From Candidatus Nitrotoga arctica (GTDB lineage: Bacteria > Pseudomonadota > Gammaproteobacteria > Burkholderiales > Gallionellaceae): 64,000 nt of DNA. A program made the translations under genes and the position numbers. This document shows positions 26,426 through 35,343 of this stretch, one piece after another. Below the pieces are notes generated by a model. It worked only from the letters and a program-made list of their open reading frames with translations. It ran no database searches and was not told the origin of the DNA. The DNA is taken from positions 1,054,001 to 1,118,000 of the forward strand of contig NZ_OU912926.1 in the NCBI RefSeq assembly GCF_918378365.1, read 5' to 3'. Numbering within the stretch: position 1 is the first letter of the stretch; each line of letters begins with the position of its first letter.

Positions 26426-27392
26426 TGTGACTGAATGTTGTGTTGAATATTTGATTGAACCGGTCGAATTGATTTTCCGGCAGACAATTAATGCCGGCTG
26501 CACCTTTTCTTCCTCCGCCCGTTTCAAATTGCTCGCATACTTTTTCGGCACCATTTTTTCTGGCCAATGGCGCACGCACGCTAACCACGAATCCTCCATT
26601 AGTGCGTTTGGTCAATATGGCATGGGCTTTGAAAGGGAATGCAGTGGCTAGGAGATTTCCGAATACACCGGAGATGCGCCGACTCCATGGTGCATCGGGA
26701 AGAAGGTAAATAGTCCCGGTGGTATTTTCTACTTCTGGCTTTAGTTTTTGGGCTAATGCAATATCTGCAATATAGCCATTTTTCAAAGTTTCAAAGGCTG
26801 GTTCTTCATGGATAAAGGTAAATGGGTCGCGATGATGATGCATTATTTGATAAAGCTCGGCTGGATGAAAATACAAATCTTGTAATGATTCCCCATAAGC
26901 ATTGTAGTTAATGCATTCTCCCAATTTTTGCAGTGCATCTAACTGGGTAGTACTAAGTTGCAGAGTCTTTGACGCGTTAATGGCGGATTCATGCATATTG
27001 TCCCCAAATGCGGCAACTACTGCCCAGATTAAAAATTGACCGTTAAGGTGATTGTTAACCAGCAAACTAGTACAGATGTTGGGGCAGGTGTCGATAAAAG
27101 TGGTTAGTTGTGGATGAGTGGGAATGTCGCCAGGGATATGATGATCAAAATACCGCACTTGCGCTCCGCGATCCAATGCTAACAGTAGAGCCTCTCGGTT
27201 TTTGCTCATGGCAATGTCCAAAACAGTAATTTGGTCATCAACTTCAGCCTGGACTTGCGCCAGTAATGAAGTGTCCCGTTTTACACCCGTGACGAGAATG
27301 CTTTTAGCCGGATGAGCGAGACGCAGTTGATGCAAGGCACAAATACCGTCCGCATCGCCGTTAAATATATCGTAAATCGTCACATTGCTCAC
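26418..27392 (-). CDS. DHH/DHHA1-family phosphoesterase
   Basis: 324 residues. The N-terminal DHH domain shows FNGDADGICALHQ (about 9-21, metal-binding Asp pair), VLDIAMSKN (about 58) and YFDHHIPGD (about 81-89). The C-terminal DHHA1 domain ends with GGGRKGAAG (about 296). Family members include NrnA-type nanoRNases and phosphatases of 3'-phosphoadenosine 5'-phosphate (pAp). The first motif lacks the leading His of NrnA, so the substrate is uncertain. Its stop overlaps the APS kinase start by 8 bases, implying translational coupling. That pairing suggests pAp removal, since pAp is left when PAPS is used; this is inference. Confidence 0.8.
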   Translation of the reverse strand: MSNVTIYDIFNGDADGICALHQLRLAHPAKSILVTGVKRDTSLLAQVQAEVDDQITVLDIAMSKNREALLLALDRGAQVRYFDHHIPGDIPTHPQLTTFIDTCPNICTSLLVNNHLNGQFLIWAVVAAFGDNMHESAINASKTLQLSTTQLDALQKLGECINYNAYGESLQDLYFHPAELYQIMHHHRDPFTFIHEEPAFETLKNGYIADIALAQKLKPEVENTTGTIYLLPDAPWSRRISGVFGNLLATAFPFKAHAILTKRTNGGFVVSVRAPLARKNGAEKVCEQFETGGGRKGAAGINCLPENQFDRFNQIFNTTFSHNA

Positions 27393-27491
27393 TATTGTTT
27401 TATCTATCTATAGGGATTGTATAAGTCGGCGATTTCCGCTCAACATACCAATACTGTGTTATCTATCACACGAATTTATGGAAAGCTTGGG

Positions 27492-28823
27492 TTAAGTGGA
27501 AGTTAACTTATTCTGAACTAAAAGAGGCTTTGAAAGCGCGGGATTTTTCGCGAAATAGCTTTTAATGCCACTAAGAATAGCGCGCGCCATTTTCCCCTGA
27601 TAGTCCTTGTCGTTCAGGCGAAGCTCTTCACTGGGATTGCTAATGAAAGCGGTTTCAATCAATATTGAAGGAATGTCCGGTGATTTCAGCACGGCGAAAC
27701 CAGCTTGCTGAACAGAATTGCCATGCAATGTATTGATGTTGCCCATCTCACCGAGCACATGCTTGGCTAGCTTCATACTGTCGTTGATGGTGGCTGTTTG
27801 CGAAAGATCAAGCAATGTGCGTGCGAGATAGGGGTCTTTTACTGCGAGATTCACGCCGCCAATTAAATCAGCCTCATTTTCTTTTTTTGCTAGCCAGCGC
27901 GCGCTAGCGCTAGTAGCACCGCGTTCGGACAGGGCGAACACTGAGGAGCCGCGGGCATGGGGTTTAATGAAAGCATCGGCATGGATGGAGATAAGTAAAT
28001 CGGCGCGCACTTGACGCGCTTTCTGCACACGTCCGTTCAGTGAAATGAAATAATCGCCATCGCGAATTAATACGCCATGCATGTCAGGGGTCTCATCCAT
28101 CAGTTCCTTCAGTTTGCGTGCGATCGCCAGCGTAACGTTTTTTTCGTATGTGTCATTGTATCCTTTCGCACCCGAGTCTTCGCCGCCATGTCCGGCATCG
28201 ATAGCAATGATGAGTGTACGTGTGCTCATCTCGGGTCGGAGGCGTGATGTAGATTTGTTTGATCTAATGGTAGGTTGTGGAGTTGTTTGCGTACTTGCTA
28301 TTTTATATTTTTTTGATTCAGTTTCTTGAGGCAACTGACTTACGGTGGTGGGGGCAGATTCCAGCGTGCGAGATGCTGGCTCCTCCTGCAATAGTGCCAT
28401 CATTGGATCAATGGGAATGGCGGGGTAGATGTCAAGAACCAAGCGGTGGTTGTATTCTGCCACCGGCATAAGATTGAATAATTGCGGCTTGACTTGGGAC
28501 TTAAGGTCGAACACCAAGCGCGTTATGCCGGGTTTGAAGCGAGCTACGCGTACACTTTTTATGTAAGGGTCGTCGCTGCGAATTTTACCAACAAGTTCAT
28601 TAAGAGGGCCGTTAGTTTCGACATCTTTTAGATCAATGACCAGTCGATCGGGGTTTTTAATGAAAAATAGTTCATAGCGGATCGGTTTGGCTGATTCCAG
28701 CGTTAGGCGAGTGTATTCCAGTGCCGGCCAAACGCGAGCAGAGCTGATGGCGATAGCTGCCTGTGCGTGGGGCAGCCACAGCAAAAGGCCAAATACGATT
28801 AACTTTGCAGTAATTTTAAGCAT
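27492..28823 (-). CDS. amiC: N-acetylmuramoyl-L-alanine amidase AmiC
   Basis: Periplasmic murein amidase acting at septa, 443 residues. A signal peptide (LIVFGLLLWLPHAQAA) precedes an AMIN domain (about 28-135) that binds septal peptidoglycan, a Ser/Thr/Pro-rich linker, and an Amidase_3 catalytic domain (about 205-425). Zinc ligands are visible in AIDAGHGGEDSG, in the Glu of YEKNVTLAIARKL, and in ISIHADAF; ILIETAFISNP holds the catalytic Glu. The start lies 25 bases inside tsaE, the usual tsaE-amiC order in proteobacteria. No LysM domain is present. Confidence 0.95.
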   Translation of the reverse strand: MLKITAKLIVFGLLLWLPHAQAAIAISSARVWPALEYTRLTLESAKPIRYELFFIKNPDRLVIDLKDVETNGPLNELVGKIRSDDPYIKSVRVARFKPGITRLVFDLKSQVKPQLFNLMPVAEYNHRLVLDIYPAIPIDPMMALLQEEPASRTLESAPTTVSQLPQETESKKYKIASTQTTPQPTIRSNKSTSRLRPEMSTRTLIIAIDAGHGGEDSGAKGYNDTYEKNVTLAIARKLKELMDETPDMHGVLIRDGDYFISLNGRVQKARQVRADLLISIHADAFIKPHARGSSVFALSERGATSASARWLAKKENEADLIGGVNLAVKDPYLARTLLDLSQTATINDSMKLAKHVLGEMGNINTLHGNSVQQAGFAVLKSPDIPSILIETAFISNPSEELRLNDKDYQGKMARAILSGIKSYFAKNPALSKPLLVQNKLTST

Positions 28824-29305
28824 TCCCTGCCAGCCTGCGAAATTGCAAGAATTTCAATATTGCGACCATTACATACTGTTTCAGTAGATAATATTTCGAG
28901 TGTGATTTCCATGTCTGCTTGTGGTACAAGACCTTGCGCTTTTTCTGGCCACTCCACTAGGCATACGTTTCGCCCGCCAAACTCGTCGCGGAAGCCGGTG
29001 GCATCCCATTCACTCGCGTCATGGAAGCGGTAGAGATCAAAGTGACGCAAGTGTAACCCACCAGCTTGATACAGCTCAAGCAAAGTATAGGTTGGGCTTT
29101 TGACCCGTCCAATATAGCCCATCGCATGCAGCAGTGCACGTACTAAAGTAGTTTTACCGGCGCCTAAGTTGCCGTGCAGATAAATCACCATGCCAGGCTT
29201 TATTCCTGGGGCTAGTCGTGCTGCAAAAGCAACGGTAGCGACTTCATCGGCCAGCGGCAGGCTTATTCGGCTATTATTCTGATTATGCAAATCGAGACAC
29301 CTCAA
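28799..29305 (-). CDS. tsaE: tRNA t6A biosynthesis ATPase TsaE
   Basis: ATPase subunit of the TsaBDE complex that makes t6A37 on ANN-decoding tRNAs. In 168 residues it shows the P-loop LHGNLGAGKTTLVRALL (about 44-60), VKSPTYTLLELY (switch region), HFDLYRF and LVEWPEKAQG, all diagnostic. It overlaps amiC by 25 bases at its 3' end. Its ATG at 29305 lies 21 bases inside the divergent queG frame; with overlapping 5' ends, one of the two starts may be misplaced. Its pathway partner sua5 is at 19.7 kb. Confidence 0.93.
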   Translation of the reverse strand: MRCLDLHNQNNSRISLPLADEVATVAFAARLAPGIKPGMVIYLHGNLGAGKTTLVRALLHAMGYIGRVKSPTYTLLELYQAGGLHLRHFDLYRFHDASEWDATGFRDEFGGRNVCLVEWPEKAQGLVPQADMEITLEILSTETVCNGRNIEILAISQAGRECLKLLQS

Positions 29306-30355
29306 ATTGTGGATTACACCGCACTAGCCGCCAAAATAAAAGAATGGGGTAGGGAGCTTGGCTTTCAGGCAGTAGGTATCGCTGATATCAATCTTCACGA
29401 TGCCGAGGAGCGCTTGCTGGACTGGCTCGCGCGAGGCTTTCATGGCGAGATGGATTATATGGCAAAACATGGCGTTAAACGCACCCGTCCGGCGGAATTA
29501 ATTCCAGGCACACTGCGCGTCATCTCTGTACGTATGGATTACTATCCACCCACTGTTAAAGACGGTTGGGAAGTGATAGAGGATGGCAGCCGTGCTTTCA
29601 TTTCCCGCTATGCCTTGGGGCGCGATTACCACAAAGTTTTGCGCAAGCGTCTGGAAAAATTGGCTCAAAAAATTCGCATTGAGGTGAGCGGTTTCAGCTA
29701 TCGCGTATTCACTGACAGTGCGCCAGTAATGGAAGTAGAGTTGGCATATAAAGCTCGGTTGGGCTGGCGTGGTAAACACACGTTGCTGTTGTCGCGCGAC
29801 CATGGTTCGTGGTTTTTTCTGGGTGAGCTGTACACCGATCTGCCGCTTCCTATTGATGAGTCGGAATCGGAACATTGCGGCACCTGCATGGCGTGTATTC
29901 AAGTGTGTCCGACGCAGGCTATCATTGCGCCATACAAACTGGATGCACGACGCTGCATTTCCTACCTGACTATCGAACTTAAAAGTAGTATCCCTCTAGA
30001 GTTCCGCCCGCTTATCGGAAATCGCATCTACGGCTGCGACGATTGTCAAATGGCGTGTCCATGGAATCGTTTTGCGCACAAAAGCCTTGAACCGGATTTC
30101 GCTGCAAGGCACGGGCTGGATGATGTCGCATTAGCCGAATTATTTGGATGGGACGAGGAAACGTTCAATCAGAAATTTTCTGGCAGTGCTGTCTACCGCA
30201 TCGGCCATGAGCAATGGCTGCGTAACATCGCTGTGGCGCTGGGTAATGCGCCTAACAGCATTGAAGTGCTGGCCGCGCTGCAAGCCCGTGCCCAAGACGC
30301 GTCTCCGTTAGTGCGCGAGCATGTAGCGTGGGCACTGGAACGGCAAGGAAGCTGA
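29285..30355 (+). CDS. queG: Epoxyqueuosine reductase (QueG)
   Basis: Cobalamin-dependent iron-sulfur enzyme reducing epoxyqueuosine to queuosine in tRNA, 356 residues. DUF1730/B12-binding N-terminal part is followed by two 4Fe-4S motifs, CGTCMACIQVCPTQAI (about 198) and CDDCQMACPWN (about 249), the QueG arrangement. A HEAT-like C-terminal part (AALQARAQDASPLVREHVAWAL) binds tRNA. It is divergent from tsaE with overlapping starts. tgt, which inserts the queuosine precursor, lies at 40.6 kb. An IS4-family element begins 25 bases after the stop. Confidence 0.95.
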   Translation: MQIETPQIVDYTALAAKIKEWGRELGFQAVGIADINLHDAEERLLDWLARGFHGEMDYMAKHGVKRTRPAELIPGTLRVISVRMDYYPPTVKDGWEVIEDGSRAFISRYALGRDYHKVLRKRLEKLAQKIRIEVSGFSYRVFTDSAPVMEVELAYKARLGWRGKHTLLLSRDHGSWFFLGELYTDLPLPIDESESEHCGTCMACIQVCPTQAIIAPYKLDARRCISYLTIELKSSIPLEFRPLIGNRIYGCDDCQMACPWNRFAHKSLEPDFAARHGLDDVALAELFGWDEETFNQKFSGSAVYRIGHEQWLRNIAVALGNAPNSIEVLAALQARAQDASPLVREHVAWALERQGS

Positions 30356-30380
30356 CCATTTGTTAATCTAAATAATCTAT

Positions 30381-31714
30381 CAGTAGTGTCCGGTTAATTA
30401 ACAAATTTAAGAGCCAAGACTGAGTATTGGCGCGGGTTGCAGAGCAATTTATTTTGGTGCCGATTTGAAATCAGTTTACCGATATTCCGGTTCGAGTAAC
30501 TTCCAGAGATTAAACCCTCTGGAGATGAACGATGAACTTGGGCAAGACGCTGTTCGCGCAACTCATGGAGTTTGTGCCGTGGATCAGCTTTGCGCGGATC
30601 GTAGATCGCTATGGCGGCGATTCCAGAGTGCGCAGCTTGAGGTGCCCCGAGCAATTTCGCGCCATGGCCTTCGCGTAATTGACTTATCGCGAGCGTCTGC
30701 GCGACATCGAAACCTGTTTGCTGGCGAATCAAACGAAGCTGTACAGCATGGGCTTTCGTTCGCCGATCAGACGGTCGACACTGGCCGATGCCAACGAAGG
30801 GCGCGACTGGCGCATCTGGGCGGACTTGGCCGCCTTGCTCATCCGGCGCGCGCGCAAGCTGTACTGCAACGACAGCTTCGGTATCGACTTGGACAATACC
30901 GTCTACGCCTTGGATGCCACAACCATCGACCTGTGTTTGTTGCTGTTTCCATGGGCACCATTCCGCTCCACCAAGGCGGCGATCAAACTGCATACCCTGC
31001 TGGATCTGCGCGGCAACATCCCAGCTTTCATCCATATCTCGGACGGCAAGATGGGCGATGTCAACGTGCTGGATAGGTTGCTTATCGAAGCCGGTGCGTT
31101 CTATGTGATGGATCGGGGTTATCTGAATTTCAGCCGGTTGTTCGCGTTGCACCAGGCAGGCGCGTTCTTCGTGACTCGAGCCAAGCGCGGCATGGATGCG
31201 CGCAGGGTGTATTCGATGCCAACCGACCGGAACACCGGCATCATCTGCGATCAGCGCATCGCGATGAACGGTTTCTACATCTCCCAGGATTATCCCGAGC
31301 AGTTGCGACGCATCCGTTTCAAAGACCCGGAGTCGGGCAAGACATTGGTGTTCCTGACCAACAACATCGCCTTGCCCGCATTGACCATTGCCGCACTGTA
31401 CAAGAGCCGCTGGCAAGTGAAGTTGTTCTTCAAGTGGATTAAACAGCATCTGCGCATCAAGCGTTTCATCGGCAACAGCGAGAATGCGGTGAAGACGCAA
31501 ATCTGGTGCGCTGTCGCTACTTACGTGCTGATTGCTATTGTCAAAAAGGAGCTTCAACTTGATGCCTCTCTCTATTCTTTGCTACAGATTTTATCGGTGT
31601 CTGTTTTTGAGAAAACCCAGCTATCTCAAGCCTTCGCAGGCAGTGGGCAGTTCCCAAATCAGATGGATTTTTATAACCAACAAAATTTGTTCGACTTTTA
31701 ACCGGACACTACTG
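30381..31714 (+). mobile_element. IS4-family insertion sequence with 9-bp target duplication
   Basis: 1334 bp bounded by perfect 17-bp inverted repeats: CAGTAGTGTCCGGTTAA at 30381-30397 and its reverse complement ending at 31714. The flanks carry a direct duplication of ATAATCTAT at 30372-30380 and 31715-31723. Intact ends and duplication suggest a fairly recent insertion just after queG, yet the transposase is mutated (see the pseudogene entry), so it could move only with help from another copy. Confidence 0.93.
30532..31701 (+). pseudogene. IS4-family transposase, nonsense plus catalytic mutation
   Basis: DDE transposase with the N-terminal domain seen in one IS4 subgroup (LMEFVPWISFARIVDRYGG). 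Translation from the ATG at 30532 meets a TAA at 30676-30678, within what is usually MAFAQLTYRE, so a CAA glutamine codon probably became TAA. The same frame then continues without break to 31701 (340 codons). ALDATTIDL and VMDRGYLNF carry the two catalytic Asp residues. The YREK signature is YKSRWQVKLFFKWIK, in which the catalytic Glu is Lys (codon AAG). Both lesions are single transitions and either should abolish activity. Confidence 0.9.
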
Positions 31715-31883
31715 ATAATCTATTCGAAATAATCGTATGTCAGACATGCTCAAACCGATGCAGGTCTGGGTTGATAGCGGATCGAACTCAAAAAACCCTT
31801 GAACCATGCCTATGTCCCCCCGAAACCTTTGATAAAGTGATCCTCTCAAACAACTATGCTAACCAAGCGCTTGGAATTGCCGC

Positions 31884-32392
31884 ATGACAGCTAACAAGCC
31901 CAAGGCCAAATCTCAAGATCAGATGATCGTGACACCCAACGGCGTTTATGTCATCCCACCCAACCGCGACATGGCTATCTTCCACGGTGTGCTGCAACTG
32001 AGCGTGCCGGAGCAACCCCGCGGACTACGCATGCCGATTGACGCCTTCTTGCGTTCCTTGCCGATGATCAGGGAGAAAATGTCATTGGCATTATCCTGTC
32101 CGGCACCGGTACCGACGGAACGCTGGGTCTGCGTGCCATCCTCGGCGGCGGTGGCGTCTCCATAGTGCAGGATCCGGCCACGGCAAAATACGACGGAATG
32201 CCGGTCAGTGCCATCCAGGCCGGTTACGCCACGCATGTCCTGCCGGTGGAAAAAATGCCGCAAGTGCTGCGGGCCGCCATACATACCTTGATTGTCCGCC
32301 AGGAAACGCCTCTAGCCCCGGCTGCAGTGAGCGGCATGAATCGCATCCTGATGCTGTTGCGTTCCGGTATCGGTCACGATTCTCGGAACTAA
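31884..32392 (+). pseudogene. Fragment of a CheB/CheR fusion protein
   Basis: Frame one reads VYVIPPNRDMAIFHGVLQL, then RGLRMPIDAFLRSL, matching the CheB methylesterase part of CheB-CheR-PAS fusions. A single missing base between 32060 and 32061 (TTGCC for TTGGCC) shifts the frame. The continuation reads ADDQGENVIGIILSGTGTDGTLGLRAILGGG, then QDPATAKYDGMPVSAI and EKMPQVL. It stops at RSGIGHD, where the CheR methyltransferase part should begin. The CheB N-terminus is also missing. This is a scrap of a chemotaxis-type gene next to an IS element, not functional. Confidence 0.87.
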
Positions 32393-32405
32393 GGCTCTTT
32401 GACCA

Positions 32406-33335
32406 TCAGAAAATGCGTTTTGCAGCGGTCACACCGAGGAGGACGACCGCACCAGCCACAATTCCCGTCAGGATGTTTAGTAGAACGGGTGCTCCAATAT
32501 TAACTATGGAACCAATAATGCCGCTGTCGTTATGTGCTAAATTGTCGATCAATTCAGATGCACCAAATATGCCATGGATAAGAATACCACCGCCTACCAT
32601 GAACATGGCAACTGTGCCAATGATGGCCAGGCTCTTCATCAGGTAAGGAGCAATTTTCAAAATAGCGCTGCCTATGCAACGCTGAGTTTTGCGAAATAGA
32701 CTGTCACCGTTTTTTTGACTAAGGTAAATTCCACCATCGTCCAGCTTAACGATCCCAGCCACCAAGCCGTAGACACCGACGGTCATGATGATGGCTATGG
32801 TCGTTAGTACTGCAACCTGCTTCCAAAACGATTCCATCGCAACCGTTCCTAGCGTAATTACAATAATTTCAGCAGACAGGATAAAGTCAGTACGGATCGC
32901 TCCTTTAATCTTGTCTTTTTCGAAATGGGCCATGTCGACGCCACGATTGGCGAGTGCTTCCATATGCTCAATGTGACGTACATCGATTTCTATTTTGCTT
33001 TGTATCAACTTATGGGCAAGCTTTTCAAATCCTTCGTAGCAAAGGAAGGCTCCGCCCAACATTAATAAGGGCGTTACAGCCCAAGGGATAAAGGTGCTAA
33101 TAGCAATTGCAGTAGGCACCAAAATGAATTTGTTTTTGAGTGATCCCATTGCAACCGCCCAGACAACGGGTAATTCGCGGTCGGCCGTGACCCCTGCTAC
33201 TTGTTGAGCGTTAAGCGCCAGATCATCCCCGAGTACCCCTGCAGTTTTTTTAGCAGCGACTTTGCTCAGTACAGCAACATCGTCCAGAATGGATGCGATG
33301 TCATCGATTAGGGTTAAAAGGCTGGTTCCCGCCAT
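32406..33335 (-). CDS. DUF808 (YedI-like) inner-membrane protein
   Basis: 309 residues with about six hydrophobic spans. The N-terminus MAGTSLLTLIDDIASILDDVAVLSKVAAKKTAGVLGDDLA (split here by eye at residues 1-40) and the VTADRELPVVWAVAMGS and GGAFLCYEGFEKLAHK segments are diagnostic of DUF808/YedI. Function of the family is unknown. Glycine-rich C-terminal spans (IIGTVAMFMVGGGILIHG) are normal for it. It is a single gene, head to head with nothing, and its 3' end lies 14 bases from the CheB scrap. Confidence 0.9.
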   Translation of the reverse strand: MAGTSLLTLIDDIASILDDVAVLSKVAAKKTAGVLGDDLALNAQQVAGVTADRELPVVWAVAMGSLKNKFILVPTAIAISTFIPWAVTPLLMLGGAFLCYEGFEKLAHKLIQSKIEIDVRHIEHMEALANRGVDMAHFEKDKIKGAIRTDFILSAEIIVITLGTVAMESFWKQVAVLTTIAIIMTVGVYGLVAGIVKLDDGGIYLSQKNGDSLFRKTQRCIGSAILKIAPYLMKSLAIIGTVAMFMVGGGILIHGIFGASELIDNLAHNDSGIIGSIVNIGAPVLLNILTGIVAGAVVLLGVTAAKRIF

Positions 33336-33538
33336 TTTTTATTATAATTCTAATTATAAACAATATGTTATTAATAATTTAATCGGGGGGCTGTCACCGA
33401 ACGAAATTCATGGAATTGTCGCTGACCGCCGATGCGGGGATGATGACATTTATAAAAACTTCACCAGAAATATCTTTCCCGCGAGGCCTTTATTGTCTAT
33501 GGATACAGTCACCCCAAAGGCTACTTTCACTCAATCGT

Positions 33539-34267
33539 TTATTGGGACAGCACAAATGTCACCAACTTCTCGATATTTTCATCCGATACTCGAGGAGAAT
33601 ACGGAGGCATGGCGATTCCACCTGTTACATCCGTCCAATTGCCCTTGCCGCCCACCTTCACCTTTGCAATCAGACGCGCCTTGGCATCAGTATCTCCGTT
33701 GTAGCGTTTGCTTACGTCGCGCCATGCGGGGCCAATTAACTTGGTTTCGATCTTGTGACAGACTAGACAGCCGCTTTTGTTAGCTAAGGCCAGTCCCTCC
33801 TCGCGATTCAGCGACCCGCCCCCCGTGCCTTTGTTCACCGTAAGCGGCATTTCGGTCTTCGTCGGAGAAGAGGGTTTGGGGGCAGCAGATTCTAGCACTG
33901 CCTTTTCCAGCGCTTTTTCTACTGTGGGCGAGAGCATTGGTTGTCCGGCAATAATAGGAGCGCTTTGTTCTACGCTTAGCACTTTTTTACGGCTAGACAA
34001 CTCGCCCTTTATGCTTTCATTCGTCTTCGGTAGTTTGCTGCCTGTCTTGTCAGGAGTAGTGGGAGTAGCGAGCGCCGATTCTGGCAATGCCGTCTCTGAT
34101 ACTTTGTCCTTTGTGGGGGAGGCCATTGATGGGTCGGTGATAACGGTAGTGTTGTGCTCAGCTAAAGGTGGCGATACTGGGACTACAGTGGACTCCTTTT
34201 CGCTCTTATTTCCGCATGCCGATAACATCAGTACGGTAATGGCAATAACAAATCCTGACTGTTTCAT
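33539..34267 (-). CDS. Lipoprotein c-type cytochrome with long linker
   Basis: 242 residues: lipobox LMLSAC near residue 20, a low-complexity Ser/Thr/Pro/Ala/Lys linker (about 25-160), then a class I cytochrome c domain. Heme binding is CLVCH near residue 173; the distal ligand is probably the Met of GGIAMPPYSP, as in small c551/c552 cytochromes. The linker contains two related units, SPTKDKVSETALPESA and SPTVEKALEKAVLESA, so it grew by duplication. The ATG at 34267 has GAGG five bases upstream; the GTG at 34273 overlaps that site. It would shuttle electrons in the periplasm from a membrane anchor; partners are not local. Confidence 0.88.
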   Translation of the reverse strand: MKQSGFVIAITVLMLSACGNKSEKESTVVPVSPPLAEHNTTVITDPSMASPTKDKVSETALPESALATPTTPDKTGSKLPKTNESIKGELSSRKKVLSVEQSAPIIAGQPMLSPTVEKALEKAVLESAAPKPSSPTKTEMPLTVNKGTGGGSLNREEGLALANKSGCLVCHKIETKLIGPAWRDVSKRYNGDTDAKARLIAKVKVGGKGNWTDVTGGIAMPPYSPRVSDENIEKLVTFVLSQ

Positions 34268-34541
34268 ATCCACCTCATTTTGTTGATGTACTCATTCCTT
34301 GCTTTTGGAAGCTGTATTCGATTGCAGCTATCAGGGGCAAGTTGAACATTTTGAATATAAACATAATTTATGTGGATTGACAATAGCTGCTGCTCATTGT
34401 TGCACCCTTAAGATATTTAGTCGACACTATGCTTATTGATACGGCCAAGTAATGCAATGGATGACTATTTTCCATAATCGCATCAAAGTGTCAAAGCAAT
34501 GGAGGCACGAATTTTGACTAACGAGGGAAGGAGTATCTGTC

Positions 34542-34685
34542 ATGAAAATTGCGACGATTGACACCGATTTGGCACACAATATTTTTGCAGTTCACGTAGA
34601 TTTGATATGTTAGTTGCCAATTGCTGTCACCTTCATTCAGACGTATAGTAATCCTTAGCGTAAGATGTGCCACTTGGGATGGGCC
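34542..34685 (+). pseudogene. IS110-family transposase N-terminal scrap
   Basis: A 23-codon frame at 34542-34613, MKIATIDTDLAHNIFAVHVD, matches the N-terminus of IS110-family transposases (MKITTIGIDLAKNVFQVHGVD) and keeps a GGAG-type ribosome site upstream. It ends in TAG. The next 70 bases keep weak nucleotide resemblance to the following ANLPPC and EACATxHxWAR regions, but are broken. The right limit is approximate. Confidence 0.6.
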
Positions 34686-34727
34686 GTTTAATATTTTTTT
34701 CCGTAATCTTTTGATGAGGAGAGCATC

Positions 34728-35342
34728 ATGCGTATTTGGCTATTATTCTTGGCTTGTCTTTCCACACTGGCTTTAAGCGGTTGTGGCTACAACACACTGC
34801 AATCCACCGACGAGCAAATCAAAGCAAGCTGGGCTGAAGTGCTAAACCAATATCAGCGTCGAGCCGATTTGGTACCCAACCTGGTTAATACGGTCAAAGG
34901 CTATGCCGCACAGGAACAAGCAGTGTTACTGGGTGTAACCAATGCGCGGGCCAAGGTCGGCGGCATCCAGGCTACACCGGAGCTCATCAATAACGAACAA
35001 GCTTTCGCCAAATTTCAAGCTGCCCAGAGTGAGATGACTTCGGCATTAAGCCGCTTGTTGGTAGTAAGCGAGAATTATCCGCAGTTGAAATCTGACGCCA
35101 ATTTTCGCGATTTGCAAGCGCAGCTTGAGGGCACGGAAAATCGTATTACAGTGGCGCGTAACCGATACATAAAAACGGTGCAGGATTACAATATTGTGGT
35201 GCGCTCTTTCCCTGGCAACTTAACCGCGATGATGTTCGGATTCAAGGTCAAGCCATCGTTCACAGTCGAAAACGAGAAAGAAATTTCCAAGTCGCCGACA
35301 GTTGATTTCAGCGCGCCTAGTCAACTATTGCCTGCTAAGTGA
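34728..35342 (+). CDS. lemA: LemA family lipoprotein
   Basis: 204 residues with a lipobox (LALSGCGYN) followed by the four-helix LemA domain: EQIKASWAEVLNQYQRRADLVPNLVNTVKGYA (split over residues 30-61), then ARAKVGG and ENYPQLKSDANFRDLQAQLEGTENRI near 110-140. LemA proteins are membrane-attached and nearly always encoded beside TPM-domain proteins; the molecular role is not established. The stop is one base before the next gene, which supports a lemA-TPM-TPM operon. An AGGAGA ribosome site precedes the ATG. Confidence 0.93.
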   Translation: MRIWLLFLACLSTLALSGCGYNTLQSTDEQIKASWAEVLNQYQRRADLVPNLVNTVKGYAAQEQAVLLGVTNARAKVGGIQATPELINNEQAFAKFQAAQSEMTSALSRLLVVSENYPQLKSDANFRDLQAQLEGTENRITVARNRYIKTVQDYNIVVRSFPGNLTAMMFGFKVKPSFTVENEKEISKSPTVDFSAPSQLLPAK

Positions 35343-35343
35343 C

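Noticed and set aside
24707..26599. Start at 26599 and naming as active ATP sulfurylase
   Set aside because: The extra N-terminus lies inside the DHH gene and has no similarity; catalytic residues of the sulfurylase are absent.
30394..31557. Minus-strand 387-codon open frame
   Set aside because: It is the antisense of the IS4 transposase; composition (His/Gln-rich) is typical of a shadow frame and it matches no family.
33262..33783. Plus-strand frame of 173 codons between DUF808 and the cytochrome gene
   Set aside because: It overlaps the 3' end of the cytochrome gene and the 5' end of DUF808 antisense, with no recognisable domain.
33777..34286. Plus-strand Ser/Val-rich frame opposite the cytochrome linker
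   Set aside because: Explained as a mirror of the low-complexity Ser/Pro/Lys linker codons on the minus strand.
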